This document shows positions 14,941-23,300 of a stretch of DNA of 27,176 bases, in pieces. The stretch covers positions 5,528 to 32,703 of the forward strand of contig DCEG01000022.1 in NCBI GenBank assembly GCA_002316835.1. The letters are read 5' to 3'. The first letter of the stretch is position 1. Each line of letters begins with the position of its first letter. The notes beneath the pieces are model-generated. The model saw only the letters and a list, made by a program, of their open reading frames with translations, ran no database searches and was not told the DNA's origin. This stretch comes from Bacteroidales bacterium UBA1035. GTDB taxonomy: Bacteria; Bacteroidota; Bacteroidia; Bacteroidales; Dysgonomonadaceae. Both the position numbers and the translations under genes were made by a program.

Positions 14941-15615
14941 ATGAGTACAAAACCTGTTATTAAGAATTTTCCCGGAAACAACATTCTCCTCAACATAGTG
15001 GCAATTGGGGTTGTTGCTGTTCTTCTGCTGATACTTACCCTGCTTTTTCTGAATGTGTACACTCGTCACGGACAAAACGTGATAGTGCCTCAGTTGCAAG
15101 GACTTCAGGAAGAAGAAGCCGATGCCATTCTGAAATCAAAAGGATTGGATATCCAGGTAGTGGATTCTATTTTTAAAAAAGATGCTGTTCCCGGCTCCAT
15201 CATTGATCAAACGCCAAAGCCAAACAACAAAGTGAAGGAAGGCCGCGATATTTACGTTACTATTTATGCCCGTAACCCACAGCAAATTTCCGTCCCCGGC
15301 CTGGTGGATTTCTCAACACGTCAGGCCGTAGCATTGCTCAATTCCATCGGATTTACGCAAATTGCCATCGAGGAAGTTCCTGCTCAGTATAGCGGATTGG
15401 TTATGTCGGTTGAGTATCGGGGGAAAAAACTGATGCCAGACGAGCAAATCCCTGCCGGATCACCTCTTAAGTTAGTGGTAAGCAGCGGATTTGTTGACGA
15501 CTCACTTAACCTGAACAGGGAATACGTGGTTTCGCCGGGACAAGCAAGAATGGCTCCGGACTCTACTCAAAACACGCCGACTCAACCCTCGAATATTGAC
15601 GAATCATTCTTTTAA
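14941..15615 (+). CDS. PASTA domain membrane protein
   Basis: 224 residues. A short cytoplasmic N terminus is followed by one membrane helix (about 18-40), then two PASTA domains (about 47-110 and 114-186). The openings VIVPQLQGLQEEEADAIL and ISVPGLVDFSTRQAVALL are typical, and the second ends in PAGSPLKLVVSSG. PASTA domains bind peptidoglycan fragments or beta-lactam-like ligands. Unlike Ser/Thr kinases and PBPs, no other catalytic domain is fused. The tail (190-224) is Pro/Ser/Gln-rich. It heads a probable operon with rluD (6 bases apart), ddl, a PlsC-like gene and a NigD-like gene; the pairing with ddl hints at a cell-envelope role. Confidence 0.88.
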   Translation: MSTKPVIKNFPGNNILLNIVAIGVVAVLLLILTLLFLNVYTRHGQNVIVPQLQGLQEEEADAILKSKGLDIQVVDSIFKKDAVPGSIIDQTPKPNNKVKEGRDIYVTIYARNPQQISVPGLVDFSTRQAVALLNSIGFTQIAIEEVPAQYSGLVMSVEYRGKKLMPDEQIPAGSPLKLVVSSGFVDDSLNLNREYVVSPGQARMAPDSTQNTPTQPSNIDESFF

Positions 15616-15621
15616 TTAGAA

Positions 15622-16704
15622 GTGTTAGAAAACGATCTCGATGATATACAGGATTTATCGGAAGAAGACGATGAACTGATCGTCGGCACATCCGATAATC
15701 AAAAATTCGAGCATTATCGATTTGTAGCCGATAAAGGACAAAGTCTGCTGCGAATCGATAAATTTTTATCAGACCGTATTGAAGGTATTTCCAGAAACCG
15801 TATTCAACAGGCAGCCGATGCTGATTGTATCCTCGTAAACGGAGCAGCCGTAAAATCGAGTTACAAAGTAAAACCCCTGGACGTTATTACTATTGTAATG
15901 GATCGTCCGAGGAGAGAATTGGAAATTCTTCCCGAAGACATTCCACTCAATATCGTTTATGAAGACGATGATTTGATGGTTATCAATAAACCGCCGGGTA
16001 TGGTAGTACATCCCGGACACGGAAATTACACCGGAACTTTAGTAAACGCAATAGCGTTTCATTTGCAATACGAACACGGAATGGATATGACCGATCCGCG
16101 ACTGGGATTGGTTCATCGGATTGACAAAGATACATCGGGATTGCTGCTCGTGGCGAAAACACCCGATGCCAAAACGCACCTTTCAGCACAATTTTTCAAC
16201 AAAACCACCAAACGCCGCTACGTGGCGCTGGTGTGGGGAAACGTTGCCGACGATGAAGGCCGTATCGAAGGAAATATCGGACGCGACCCGAAAGACCGCA
16301 TGCAAATGCGCGTTTTCGAAGACGAAGAGCACGGAAAACCTGCGGTTACACATTACAAAGTGTTGGAACGGTTTGGCTATGTAACGCTTGTTCAGTGCGA
16401 ACTGGAAACCGGACGTACACATCAGATCCGTGTGCATATGAAACACATCGGGCACACACTGTTCAACGACGAACGTTACGGTGGCAACGAAGTACTTCGC
16501 GGAACGCATTTTGCAAAATACAAGCAATTTGTGTATAATTGTTTCGCCATTTGTCCGAGACAATGTTTGCACGCGCAAACCCTCGGATTCGTTCATCCGC
16601 GAACGGGAAAAGAAATGTTTTTCGAGAGTGAGTTACCACAAGATATGTCGGATATTATTGAAAGATGGAGGACATATACGGAAGCAAGAGAAATCAGAAA
16701 TTAG
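15622..16704 (+). CDS. rluD: RluA/RluD family 23S rRNA pseudouridine synthase
   Basis: 360 residues from a GTG start, 6 bases after the PASTA gene; no ATG in frame lies before residue 94, and a later start would delete the S4 domain. An acidic N terminus (1-30) precedes an S4 RNA-binding domain (about 43-92, LRIDKFLSD...RIQQAADADCILVNG). The catalytic domain carries HRIDKDTSGLLLVAKT (165-180), in which Asp168 is the catalytic nucleophile, and ETGRTHQIRVHMKHIGH. The RluD type modifies U1911/1915/1917 of helix 69 in E. coli; whether this copy has the same sites is inferred from the family. The 14-base tandem repeat at 16689-16716 runs through its stop codon. Confidence 0.9.
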   Translation: MLENDLDDIQDLSEEDDELIVGTSDNQKFEHYRFVADKGQSLLRIDKFLSDRIEGISRNRIQQAADADCILVNGAAVKSSYKVKPLDVITIVMDRPRRELEILPEDIPLNIVYEDDDLMVINKPPGMVVHPGHGNYTGTLVNAIAFHLQYEHGMDMTDPRLGLVHRIDKDTSGLLLVAKTPDAKTHLSAQFFNKTTKRRYVALVWGNVADDEGRIEGNIGRDPKDRMQMRVFEDEEHGKPAVTHYKVLERFGYVTLVQCELETGRTHQIRVHMKHIGHTLFNDERYGGNEVLRGTHFAKYKQFVYNCFAICPRQCLHAQTLGFVHPRTGKEMFFESELPQDMSDIIERWRTYTEAREIRN

Positions 16705-16716
16705 AAATCAGAAATT
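16689..16716. repeat. 14-base direct tandem repeat across the rluD stop
   Basis: Two exact copies of AGAAATCAGAAATT (16689-16702 and 16703-16716). The first copy encodes the last residues of the rluD product and the stop TAG straddles the junction, so the repeat has probably altered the C-terminal end and the spacing to ddl. Confidence 0.7.
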
Positions 16717-16721
16717 TGAAG

Positions 16722-17705
16722 ATGAAAAAAAACATCGCTATTGTTTGGGGAGGCTATTCGTCAGAAAAAGAGGTTTCGGAACGAAGTGCCCAAGGCATAT
16801 ACTCTTTTATCGATAAAGAGAAATATAATCTTTATAAGGTGAAAATTGACGCGCAGGTGTGGGGAGTTGAATTTAACGGAGAAACATACCCTGTAGATAA
16901 AAACGATTTCAGTTTCACGGCAAACGGACAAAAAACTGCGTTTGATTTTGCTTATATCACCATCCACGGCACTCCGGGAGAAGACGGTATTTTGCAAGGC
17001 TACTTCGACTTGCTTCGCATACCCTACTCCAACTGTGGAGTACTAGCTTCGGCGTTGACTTTCAGCAAGTTTACGTGCAATAACTTTCTCAAAAGTTTTG
17101 GGTTCAAGGTGGCTGAATCGGTTGTGCTTCGTAAGAACGATTCGTACGATACCGAAACAATCGTAAAAAAATTAGGCTTGCCCGTTTTTGTTAAACCTAA
17201 TGTAGGAGGCTCCAGTTTTGCAACCACTAAAGTAAAAGAAGCGTCACAACTGAAACACGCAATCGATGAAGCTTTTGGCGAAGCTCCCGAAGTGATGATC
17301 GAAAGTTTTATATCGGGTACAGAAGTAACCTGTGGATGCTATCAGGGAGGAAAAGGTTTTCAGCGCTTGCCGCTCACCGAAGTAGTTACCGAAAATGAGT
17401 TTTTCGATTACAATGCCAAATACAAAGGACAGGTAGATGAAATTACCCCTGCCCGGATTCCTGACGACATTGCAAAACAAATTCAGGGGCAAACCGAACG
17501 GATTTATCATCTTATCGGTGCAAAAGGTATCATCCGTGCAGATTACATTATTTCCGGCGGTGTTCCTGTTCTGCTGGAAGTAAATACCACACCCGGAATG
17601 ACCGAAACCAGTTTTATTCCACAACAGGTGCATGCTGCCGGACTCGATATTTCCGATGTGATGACCGATATTATTGAGTACGAATACAATAAAATAAAAA
17701 AATAA
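16722..17705 (+). CDS. ddl: D-alanine--D-alanine ligase
   Basis: 327 residues from the ATG at 16722, which gives the normal opening MKKNIAIVWGGYSSEKEVS. The earlier in-frame start at 16665 lies inside rluD and adds residues unlike Ddl. It joins two D-Ala with ATP for peptidoglycan precursors, in the cytoplasm. The N-terminal domain has HGTPGEDG (ligand-binding loop) and the ATP-grasp part has LPVFVKPNVGGSSF, VMIESFISGTEVTCG, EFFDYNAKYKG and PVLLEVNTTPGMTETS, in which the last Glu and Asn bind Mg2+. The gap of 17 bases after rluD and the gap of 37 bases before the acyltransferase gene support one operon. Confidence 0.96.
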   Translation: MKKNIAIVWGGYSSEKEVSERSAQGIYSFIDKEKYNLYKVKIDAQVWGVEFNGETYPVDKNDFSFTANGQKTAFDFAYITIHGTPGEDGILQGYFDLLRIPYSNCGVLASALTFSKFTCNNFLKSFGFKVAESVVLRKNDSYDTETIVKKLGLPVFVKPNVGGSSFATTKVKEASQLKHAIDEAFGEAPEVMIESFISGTEVTCGCYQGGKGFQRLPLTEVVTENEFFDYNAKYKGQVDEITPARIPDDIAKQIQGQTERIYHLIGAKGIIRADYIISGGVPVLLEVNTTPGMTETSFIPQQVHAAGLDISDVMTDIIEYEYNKIKK

Positions 17706-17742
17706 CCTTAGAAAACTACGGAGTAACTTATCGATACAAATT

Positions 17743-18897
17743 ATGGAAGAAAATATTAAGCAGAATTTCGACGATATTCGTCCTTTACACGACAATGAAG
17801 TACCTTCGGCTGTTAAATCTCTGATAAATGATCTCTATTTTCGCAGAGCAGTTGAACCGATGATCAAGCCAATTTCGTGGGAAATATTTAGCGGAGCCAT
17901 GCTGGCGTGCAAATCGGTTAATGATTTTCAGGGCACCATCATTTATCCGTTTATGAAACAACTTATCGCAAAAACCACATCGGAACTGACGGGTATCGGA
18001 TTTGATGATCTTAAAAACGGTTCAAGCCATATCTTCATTTCCAATCACCGCGATATTGTATTAGACGCCGCATTTCTGAACATTTTGTTTTTTGACGAGA
18101 AAATTAACACATCCGAAATTGCCATTGGCGATAACCTGCTAATTTATCCGTGGATTACCGAACTGGTAAGGCTTAACAAAAGTTTTATCGTAAAACGAGG
18201 TGTTTCGGTACGCGAAATGCTGGATACTTCCAGGCATTTATCGGAATATATTTTCGATACTATCGTCAACCGGAATCAGTCCATCTGGATTGCTCAACGC
18301 GAAGGCCGGGCAAAGGATTCAGATGATAAAACACAGACCAGTCTGTTGAAGATGCTTACACTCTATAACAGTTCAAAACCGGTAGAAGCACTTAAGTCAA
18401 TAAATATCGTGCCGCTTTCCATTACATACGAATTCGATCCCTGCGATTTTCTCAAAGCAAAAGAATATCAGCTTAAAAGAGATAATCCGGAACACAAGAA
18501 AAGTCAGGCCGATGATATCGAAAATATGCGGACGGGCATCATGGGTTTCAAAGGAAAAGTCTTTTTCAAGTTTGGGAAACAGATTAACGATGAACTTTCG
18601 CAAATCGGTACTGAAGCAAATCGTACGCAAATACTGGAGTCCGCTGCCAACGCTATCGATACGGAAATTTATAAAAACTATGTTTTCTTCCCCATGAACT
18701 ACATTGCTTATGATTTGATGGAAAACAGCAACAAGTTTATCGATAAATATACGGAAGAAGACAAGGTAGCATTTGATAAATACATTGACGGACAGATAGT
18801 AAAAATTGATATTCCGAACAAGGATTACGATTTTTTACGTGAAAAACTGATCGAGATGTACGGAAATACGGTAAAGAATTTTGTTTCAGTAAAATAA
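17743..18897 (+). CDS. PlsC-like glycerolphosphate acyltransferase
   Basis: 384 residues. The acyltransferase block I is SNHRDIVLDAAF, in which the His-Asp catalytic pair appears as HRDIVLD (the spacing of the final Asp differs by one from classic HX4D), followed by IAIGDNLLIYPWI and a substrate-type block IWIAQREGRAKDSDD, the EGxR-like motif that contacts the phosphate. These features fit the 1-acyl-sn-glycerol-3-phosphate acyltransferase superfamily in phospholipid synthesis. No strong membrane helix is visible, so it is probably peripheral. Glycerol-3-phosphate or lysophosphatidic acid as acceptor cannot be told apart from sequence alone. It is in line with ddl and the NigD-like gene. Confidence 0.8.
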   Translation: MEENIKQNFDDIRPLHDNEVPSAVKSLINDLYFRRAVEPMIKPISWEIFSGAMLACKSVNDFQGTIIYPFMKQLIAKTTSELTGIGFDDLKNGSSHIFISNHRDIVLDAAFLNILFFDEKINTSEIAIGDNLLIYPWITELVRLNKSFIVKRGVSVREMLDTSRHLSEYIFDTIVNRNQSIWIAQREGRAKDSDDKTQTSLLKMLTLYNSSKPVEALKSINIVPLSITYEFDPCDFLKAKEYQLKRDNPEHKKSQADDIENMRTGIMGFKGKVFFKFGKQINDELSQIGTEANRTQILESAANAIDTEIYKNYVFFPMNYIAYDLMENSNKFIDKYTEEDKVAFDKYIDGQIVKIDIPNKDYDFLREKLIEMYGNTVKNFVSVK

Positions 18898-18925
18898 CGT
18901 TGTGCATTGAGTAGAACTTGAAACG

Positions 18926-19534
18926 ATGAAATGGAAATATTTCGCATATCTGACGGTTTTTTTTCTCATTGTCCTTGCGTGTGATAAGGAAGACAAACGT
19001 GTCGATAATTTCCTGGTGGAATTTGCCACAGTTGTGAAACCTGCAGACAAGATAACTTTCCAGCTAGACAACAATAAAATACTTATTCCGAAAGAATTGA
19101 AAGATTATTCGGGTAACAACGGGCAACGTGTTATTCTCAATTACACTCCTTTACGCGGGGATACCGTGAAAGTAAACAATGTTTCCGATATTTTTACGGG
19201 GACCGTACAAGAAATCAGCGCTGTTGCCGATCTAGTCAAGGACCCTGTAAAAATACAGAGTATTTGGGTAGGCGGAAACTACCTGAACATGATTCTTGAA
19301 ATAGAATACTACGATAAAACACACACCATCGGGTTATTTCGCGACACCCAATCACCCACAATCAACTTATATTTCGCCCACACCAAAAACGACGATCCGC
19401 GCGGATATGTCAAAAAACTGTCCGCTTCCTTCTCACTTTCTTCCATTAAATCTGTCGATGGCTCCCCCACTCCATTTCGGATAAATATTAACACATACAG
19501 TGGTGTGCGGGTGTTTGAGTTGGAGGTGAAATAG
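18926..19534 (+). CDS. NigD-like lipoprotein
   Basis: 202 residues. The signal peptide ends in a lipobox VLACD (Cys19), so it is a membrane-anchored lipoprotein. The mature part matches the NigD-like family of Bacteroidales in outline: an N-terminal strand-rich domain (ILIPKELKDY, RVILNYTPL) and a C-terminal beta-sandwich-like half (YLNMILEIEY, TINLYFAHTKNDDP). NigD was named from a bacteriocin-associated locus of Prevotella nigrescens, but most members have no known role. It lies 28 bases after the acyltransferase gene and is the last gene before the CRISPR locus. Confidence 0.8.
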   Translation: MKWKYFAYLTVFFLIVLACDKEDKRVDNFLVEFATVVKPADKITFQLDNNKILIPKELKDYSGNNGQRVILNYTPLRGDTVKVNNVSDIFTGTVQEISAVADLVKDPVKIQSIWVGGNYLNMILEIEYYDKTHTIGLFRDTQSPTINLYFAHTKNDDPRGYVKKLSASFSLSSIKSVDGSPTPFRININTYSGVRVFELEVK

Positions 19535-19617
19535 ACAAGGTAATTCCGACAGTTATTTGGGCCGTCTTAGGTATCTTATTCCCAAGCTTTTGATTTCTTA
19601 TTTGTAGACGGACATTC

Positions 19618-19645
19618 AAAAAAATGCCCCGCAGATAGGCGAGGC
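19618..19645 (-). terminator. Terminator of the tracrRNA
   Basis: Stem GCCTCGC/GCGGGGC on the minus strand (19639-19645 with 19626-19632, one G-U pair), 6-base loop, then A and seven T (19618-19624). This is also the 3'-terminal hairpin of the tracrRNA. Confidence 0.85.
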
Positions 19646-19701
19646 GCTAAATGTTTTCACAACGGAATAATCCTTATTGTGAATTGCTTTTAAAACTTTG
19701 T
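19618..19701 (-). ncRNA. tracrRNA of the type II-C system
   Basis: Minus-strand RNA of about 84 bases. Its anti-repeat segment is complementary to the CRISPR repeat: plus-strand bases 19677-19690 are identical to repeat bases 2-15 (TTGTGAATTGCTTT), and pairing resumes through AAAA and CTT with small bulges. A nexus-like hairpin GGATTATTCC (19664-19673) follows directly, then GTTGTGAAAACATTT, which I recall from other Bacteroidota tracrRNAs, and a terminator hairpin (19626-19645) with seven T. A promoter (19706-19736) places the 5' end near 19699-19702. It is transcribed away from cas9. The call rests on anti-repeat, nexus, terminator and promoter together; the exact ends are estimates. Confidence 0.88.
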
Positions 19702-19705
19702 GCTT

Positions 19706-19736
19706 CAAAAGTACAACTTATTTGTGTTTTTTACAA
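19706..19736 (-). promoter_or_regulatory. tracrRNA promoter overlapping the anti-repeat
   Basis: On the minus strand TTG (19734-19736), exactly 20 bases, TACTTTTG (19706-19713). The -7 element lies within the region that is still repeat-like (GTTGT... at 19717 downward), so the promoter and anti-repeat are fused. Confidence 0.65.
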
Positions 19737-19804
19737 TTTTTTTCAAAAAAATATTTAACTTTACCCGAAAACAATTCTAATACGTTATAAAATAAGAATT
19801 TGTA

Positions 19805-19812
19805 TATCTTAG
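19805..19812 (+). promoter_or_regulatory. Possible promoter of the HIRAN-cas9-cas1-cas2 operon
   Basis: TATCTTAG matches TAnnTTTG at five of its six fixed positions, 21 bases before the ATG at 19834. TAACTTTA at 19756-19763 is an equally imperfect alternative. No clear -33 element for either. This promoter appears weaker than the others in the window. Confidence 0.3.
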
Positions 19813-19833
19813 CTAATAAACTTATCACACCTT

Positions 19834-20340
19834 ATGGATAGAGCAACGTTCCTAAAAATTACGGGATCCGGAGCAGGAAGCTTTCTTTTTTCGGGCTTAG
19901 AGATGAAGGCTGAAAGCTTGAGATACGAACTCAGAAAAGTAAAAATCTACGACAACTATGTTCGCGGAGTAAACTTCAGAAAGAACGATTTCCTTTCTCA
20001 CATTCCCCAAGTAAACGACGTGTTACAATTAGAGCGCGAACCCGACAACAAATACGACCGCTTTGCAATAAAAGTACAAAAAGATGGGAGGTTCCTTGGC
20101 TACATCGCCGCTTACGAAAATATTACCCTCGCGTTACTTATGGATCAGGGCGTACGCCTAGAAGCCTCTGTCAGCAAAGTTTCCGAAAATATAACTGATA
20201 AAAAATATCTGGACAAAGTGTTTTCCGTTCAGATTTTCGCAAAACTTCTTGTTCCTTTCGACCACTTAAAAGTGAACGATTTAGGAAAAGAAAGAGCAGA
20301 TGATGTGGAGGATGTTTATAGGAAAGGTATAATAAAATAA
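19834..20340 (+). CDS. HIRAN domain protein, first gene of the cas operon
   Basis: 168 residues. Residues about 35-140 form a HIRAN domain: VKIYDNYVRGVNF opens it, and the core LQLEREPDNKYDRFAIKV (64-81) followed by GRFLGYIAAYENITLALLMDQG (85-106 in outline) is the family signature. In eukaryotic HLTF/Rad5 proteins HIRAN binds the 3' end of single-stranded DNA; stand-alone bacterial members are poorly known. The N terminus (DRATFLKITGSGAG) looks like a Tat signal peptide with the second Arg replaced by Ala, so export is doubtful. The tail (140-168) is charged. Its stop codon is 7 bases before the cas9 ATG, with no room for a separate promoter, so the two are co-transcribed. Base composition is host-like, unlike cas9. 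Domain call is good; a CRISPR role is inference. Confidence 0.82.
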   Translation: MDRATFLKITGSGAGSFLFSGLEMKAESLRYELRKVKIYDNYVRGVNFRKNDFLSHIPQVNDVLQLEREPDNKYDRFAIKVQKDGRFLGYIAAYENITLALLMDQGVRLEASVSKVSENITDKKYLDKVFSVQIFAKLLVPFDHLKVNDLGKERADDVEDVYRKGIIK

Positions 20341-20347
20341 AAATATT

Positions 20348-23300
20348 ATGAAAAAAATTTTAGGACTAGATTTGGGAACAAACTCTATTGGTTGGGCATT
20401 GATTGAGATAGACCACGGACAAAGATATGTGAAAATCATTGGGCTTGGTTCGCGCATTTTACCTATGGACTCTGGAGAAATTGGCGATTTTGAACAAAGC
20501 GGTAAGATTAAAAGTTCTGCTGCTCAAAGAACTGAAAAAAGAGGCCCAAGGCGTCTAAATGAAAGATATTTGCTAAGAAGAGACAGATTACATCTGGTAC
20601 TTGACTTACTCAGTGCACTACCCGAACATTATAAATTGGAAATTGACTTTACCAATGTGAAAGGTGAAAAAAGTGGCAAGTTTAAAGCTAATAAAGAACC
20701 AAAGTTAGCTTATCTTCCAAAGCAAAAAGGAGAGAAAGCAAAGTTTATTTTTATGGATTCGTATGTGGAAATGATTGATGATATAAATGTCAATAATATC
20801 AAAAACACTAAAGGGAATCGGATTCCCTATGATTGGACATTATATTACTTACGACAAAAATCTCTTTCCAAAAAAATAAGTTTAGAAGAATTAGCCTGGG
20901 TATTATTGAGCTACAATCAGAAGAGAGGATATGAAAAGACAGAGATTGAAGACAAGTCCACAAAAGATAATGAATTTATTGAGGAACTTGATTTGCGTGT
21001 TAAAGAAGTGATACCCAAAATAGATAAAGCAGGTAATAAACTTTTTGAAATTCATTTAGATGGTAATGATGGTTTTGTTTATTATGAGTATTCTGATATT
21101 CAAATGACATTTGAAAATGATATAAAAGAAATCATCAAAACATCAAAAGTAGATGACGAAGGAAATACCGATAACAAAAATACACAATTTAAAATAGTTG
21201 ACATTTATCCTTTAACCATTACCGATGTTAAATATGAAAAAGACAATGAAAAGCATAAGTACACGCTGACTTATGATAATGGGTGGAATGAAGTTAAAGA
21301 TCAGAAGAACTTTACATTCAAATATAAAAATGCACTTAACAAGACATTTGATTATATAGTAACAACTGTTTATGATATTAATGGGGAAGTAAAAAATCAA
21401 CAAGGTAAAGAAAGAACACTTCGGGAACCTGATTTTAGTGACAACTCATCTGATTGGACACTACTTAAAAAGAAAACAGAGAAGGAGGTATTAGCTTTTA
21501 ACATAGATCAAGGATTAAAAAAAGAAGATGGCAGTGCTCAAAATTTCATTTCTCCCAAAATCTACAATGTTCTAAAAAATGATGCTAAATCAAATATTCA
21601 CACAAAAATTATTGGCGGAATGTTCCAAGTAGTGGACAGGGATTTTTACAGAGAAGAGCTGAGCCAAATTATTACAACCCAGAAACAATTTCATACAAGT
21701 TTAGAAGACAAAAAGATATTCGAAAAATGTGTTGAAACACTTTATCCTAAAAACAAAAACCATCAAGATGCACTGTTAAAAAACAAAGATGCAATTCAGT
21801 ATCTTTTAGTTGAAGATGTTTTACTGTATCAAAGACCACTTAAAAGTAAAAAATCGGAAATTGCAGATTGTAAGTATGAAATAAGATATTGGAAGGATAT
21901 AGAAGACAAAAATGGCAATCCATTAAAAGAAGTTGATATCGAAACTGGAGAAATTTATGTAAAAAAAGAGCCTGTTTATATTAAAGCAGTCTCAGCATCG
22001 CATCCATATTTTCAGGAGTTTAGGATTTGGGATAAATTGCATAACTTAAAATTAATCCAACTTTCAAAAGAAGTTGATGGTAATACTTTAACCAATCAAG
22101 ACATTACAAAAGAATATTTTAAAAGTGAGAAAGAATACCAAGAACTTTTTGATGAAATAAACAATAGAAAATCATTTAGCCAAGAGCAATTTCTCTCTTA
22201 TTGTAAAAAGAAATTCAAGATTGATTACAAACCCAAAGACAGCAACTTTACGTGGAATTTTCCAGAAGATGAGGAAATAAAGGGGAATGAAACTCGTGTA
22301 AGTTTTGTTACGCGATTTAAGCGATGTGGTTTTTCGAATTATATCGATTTTCTGACCCAAGAAAAAGAATTAGAATTGTGGCATTATCTTTATTCTGTAA
22401 GCTATAAAGAAAGAATAACTAACGAGAATAAAAGTATAAATACTTTTTTCAAAAACTATTTCAAAGACTTTGATATTAATCTGGAAATTAAAGAAAAAAT
22501 CGTCAATGATTTTGTAAACTATCCAAAATTTGATTCAAAGTATTGTGTTTATTCCGAAAAAGCTTTAAAGAAGTTTATTCCCTTGATAAATATGGGAGAA
22601 AACAATCAGAAGTATGCTTGGAAAAATGAAAAATGGTATCAAGATTGGCAGAAAAGTCTTGATGCTCGTAAATCTGAAATAATTGAGAGATTAAAGAGTA
22701 TCGATTTTGAGAAGGATGATATAGATTATTCAAAGGCAGTTCATATAAACGTTGATTTGCAAAAGAGAGAAATTCCATTTCCAAAAGGTCTTTTCAATAC
22801 ATTTAGAGAATTTGAAAAGGTTGAAGAATTCGAGAAATTAAATTTAACCCAAGCATCATATCTCATTTATGGCAGACACTCTGAATTGGCTCAAGCAAAG
22901 TATTGGACTTCGCCCGACGATATAAGAAAGCAACTTCATCAAGAGTTAAAACAGCATTCATTGAATAATCCTGTTGCCGAGAAAGTTATTTTAGAAATGA
23001 TGCAAGTAGTTGCAGACATTTGGGAATTTCTTGGAGAAAAACAGAAAAACTACTTCTCTGAAATCCACTTAGAAGTAGGTAGAGAGTTAAAAAAATCAGC
23101 CAAAGAAAAAGAAGCTGAAACTAAACGGATGTCCGATAATCGTTCTCAAAACAAAAGACTTCGTCAAGTACTCGAAGAATTCCTTGCAAACAGCCATTAT
23201 AATGCCAATCCAAAAAATTCTGACCATTTCGAGCGATTAAAAATAGCAGAAGAAGGTGCCGAGCACAGAAGCAATATAGATAAGAAGTTTTTTGAGGATA

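Larger units (their letters stand above)
19535..19833. other. Intergenic block between NigD-like gene and CRISPR-cas operon
   Basis: 299 bases. Positions 19535-19617 show nothing recognisable. 19618-19736 hold the minus-strand tracrRNA with its terminator and promoter. 19737-19833 are AT-rich and should contain the plus-strand promoter of the HIRAN-cas9 operon. Confidence 0.7.

Noticed and set aside
17244..17795. 183-codon minus-strand frame across ddl
   Set aside because: Complement of ddl, whose motifs are all intact; no sign of a second coding function.
19677..19717. Degenerate or stray CRISPR repeat
   Set aside because: It is followed on the minus strand by a nexus hairpin and an intrinsic terminator and preceded by a promoter, which together identify a tracrRNA anti-repeat.
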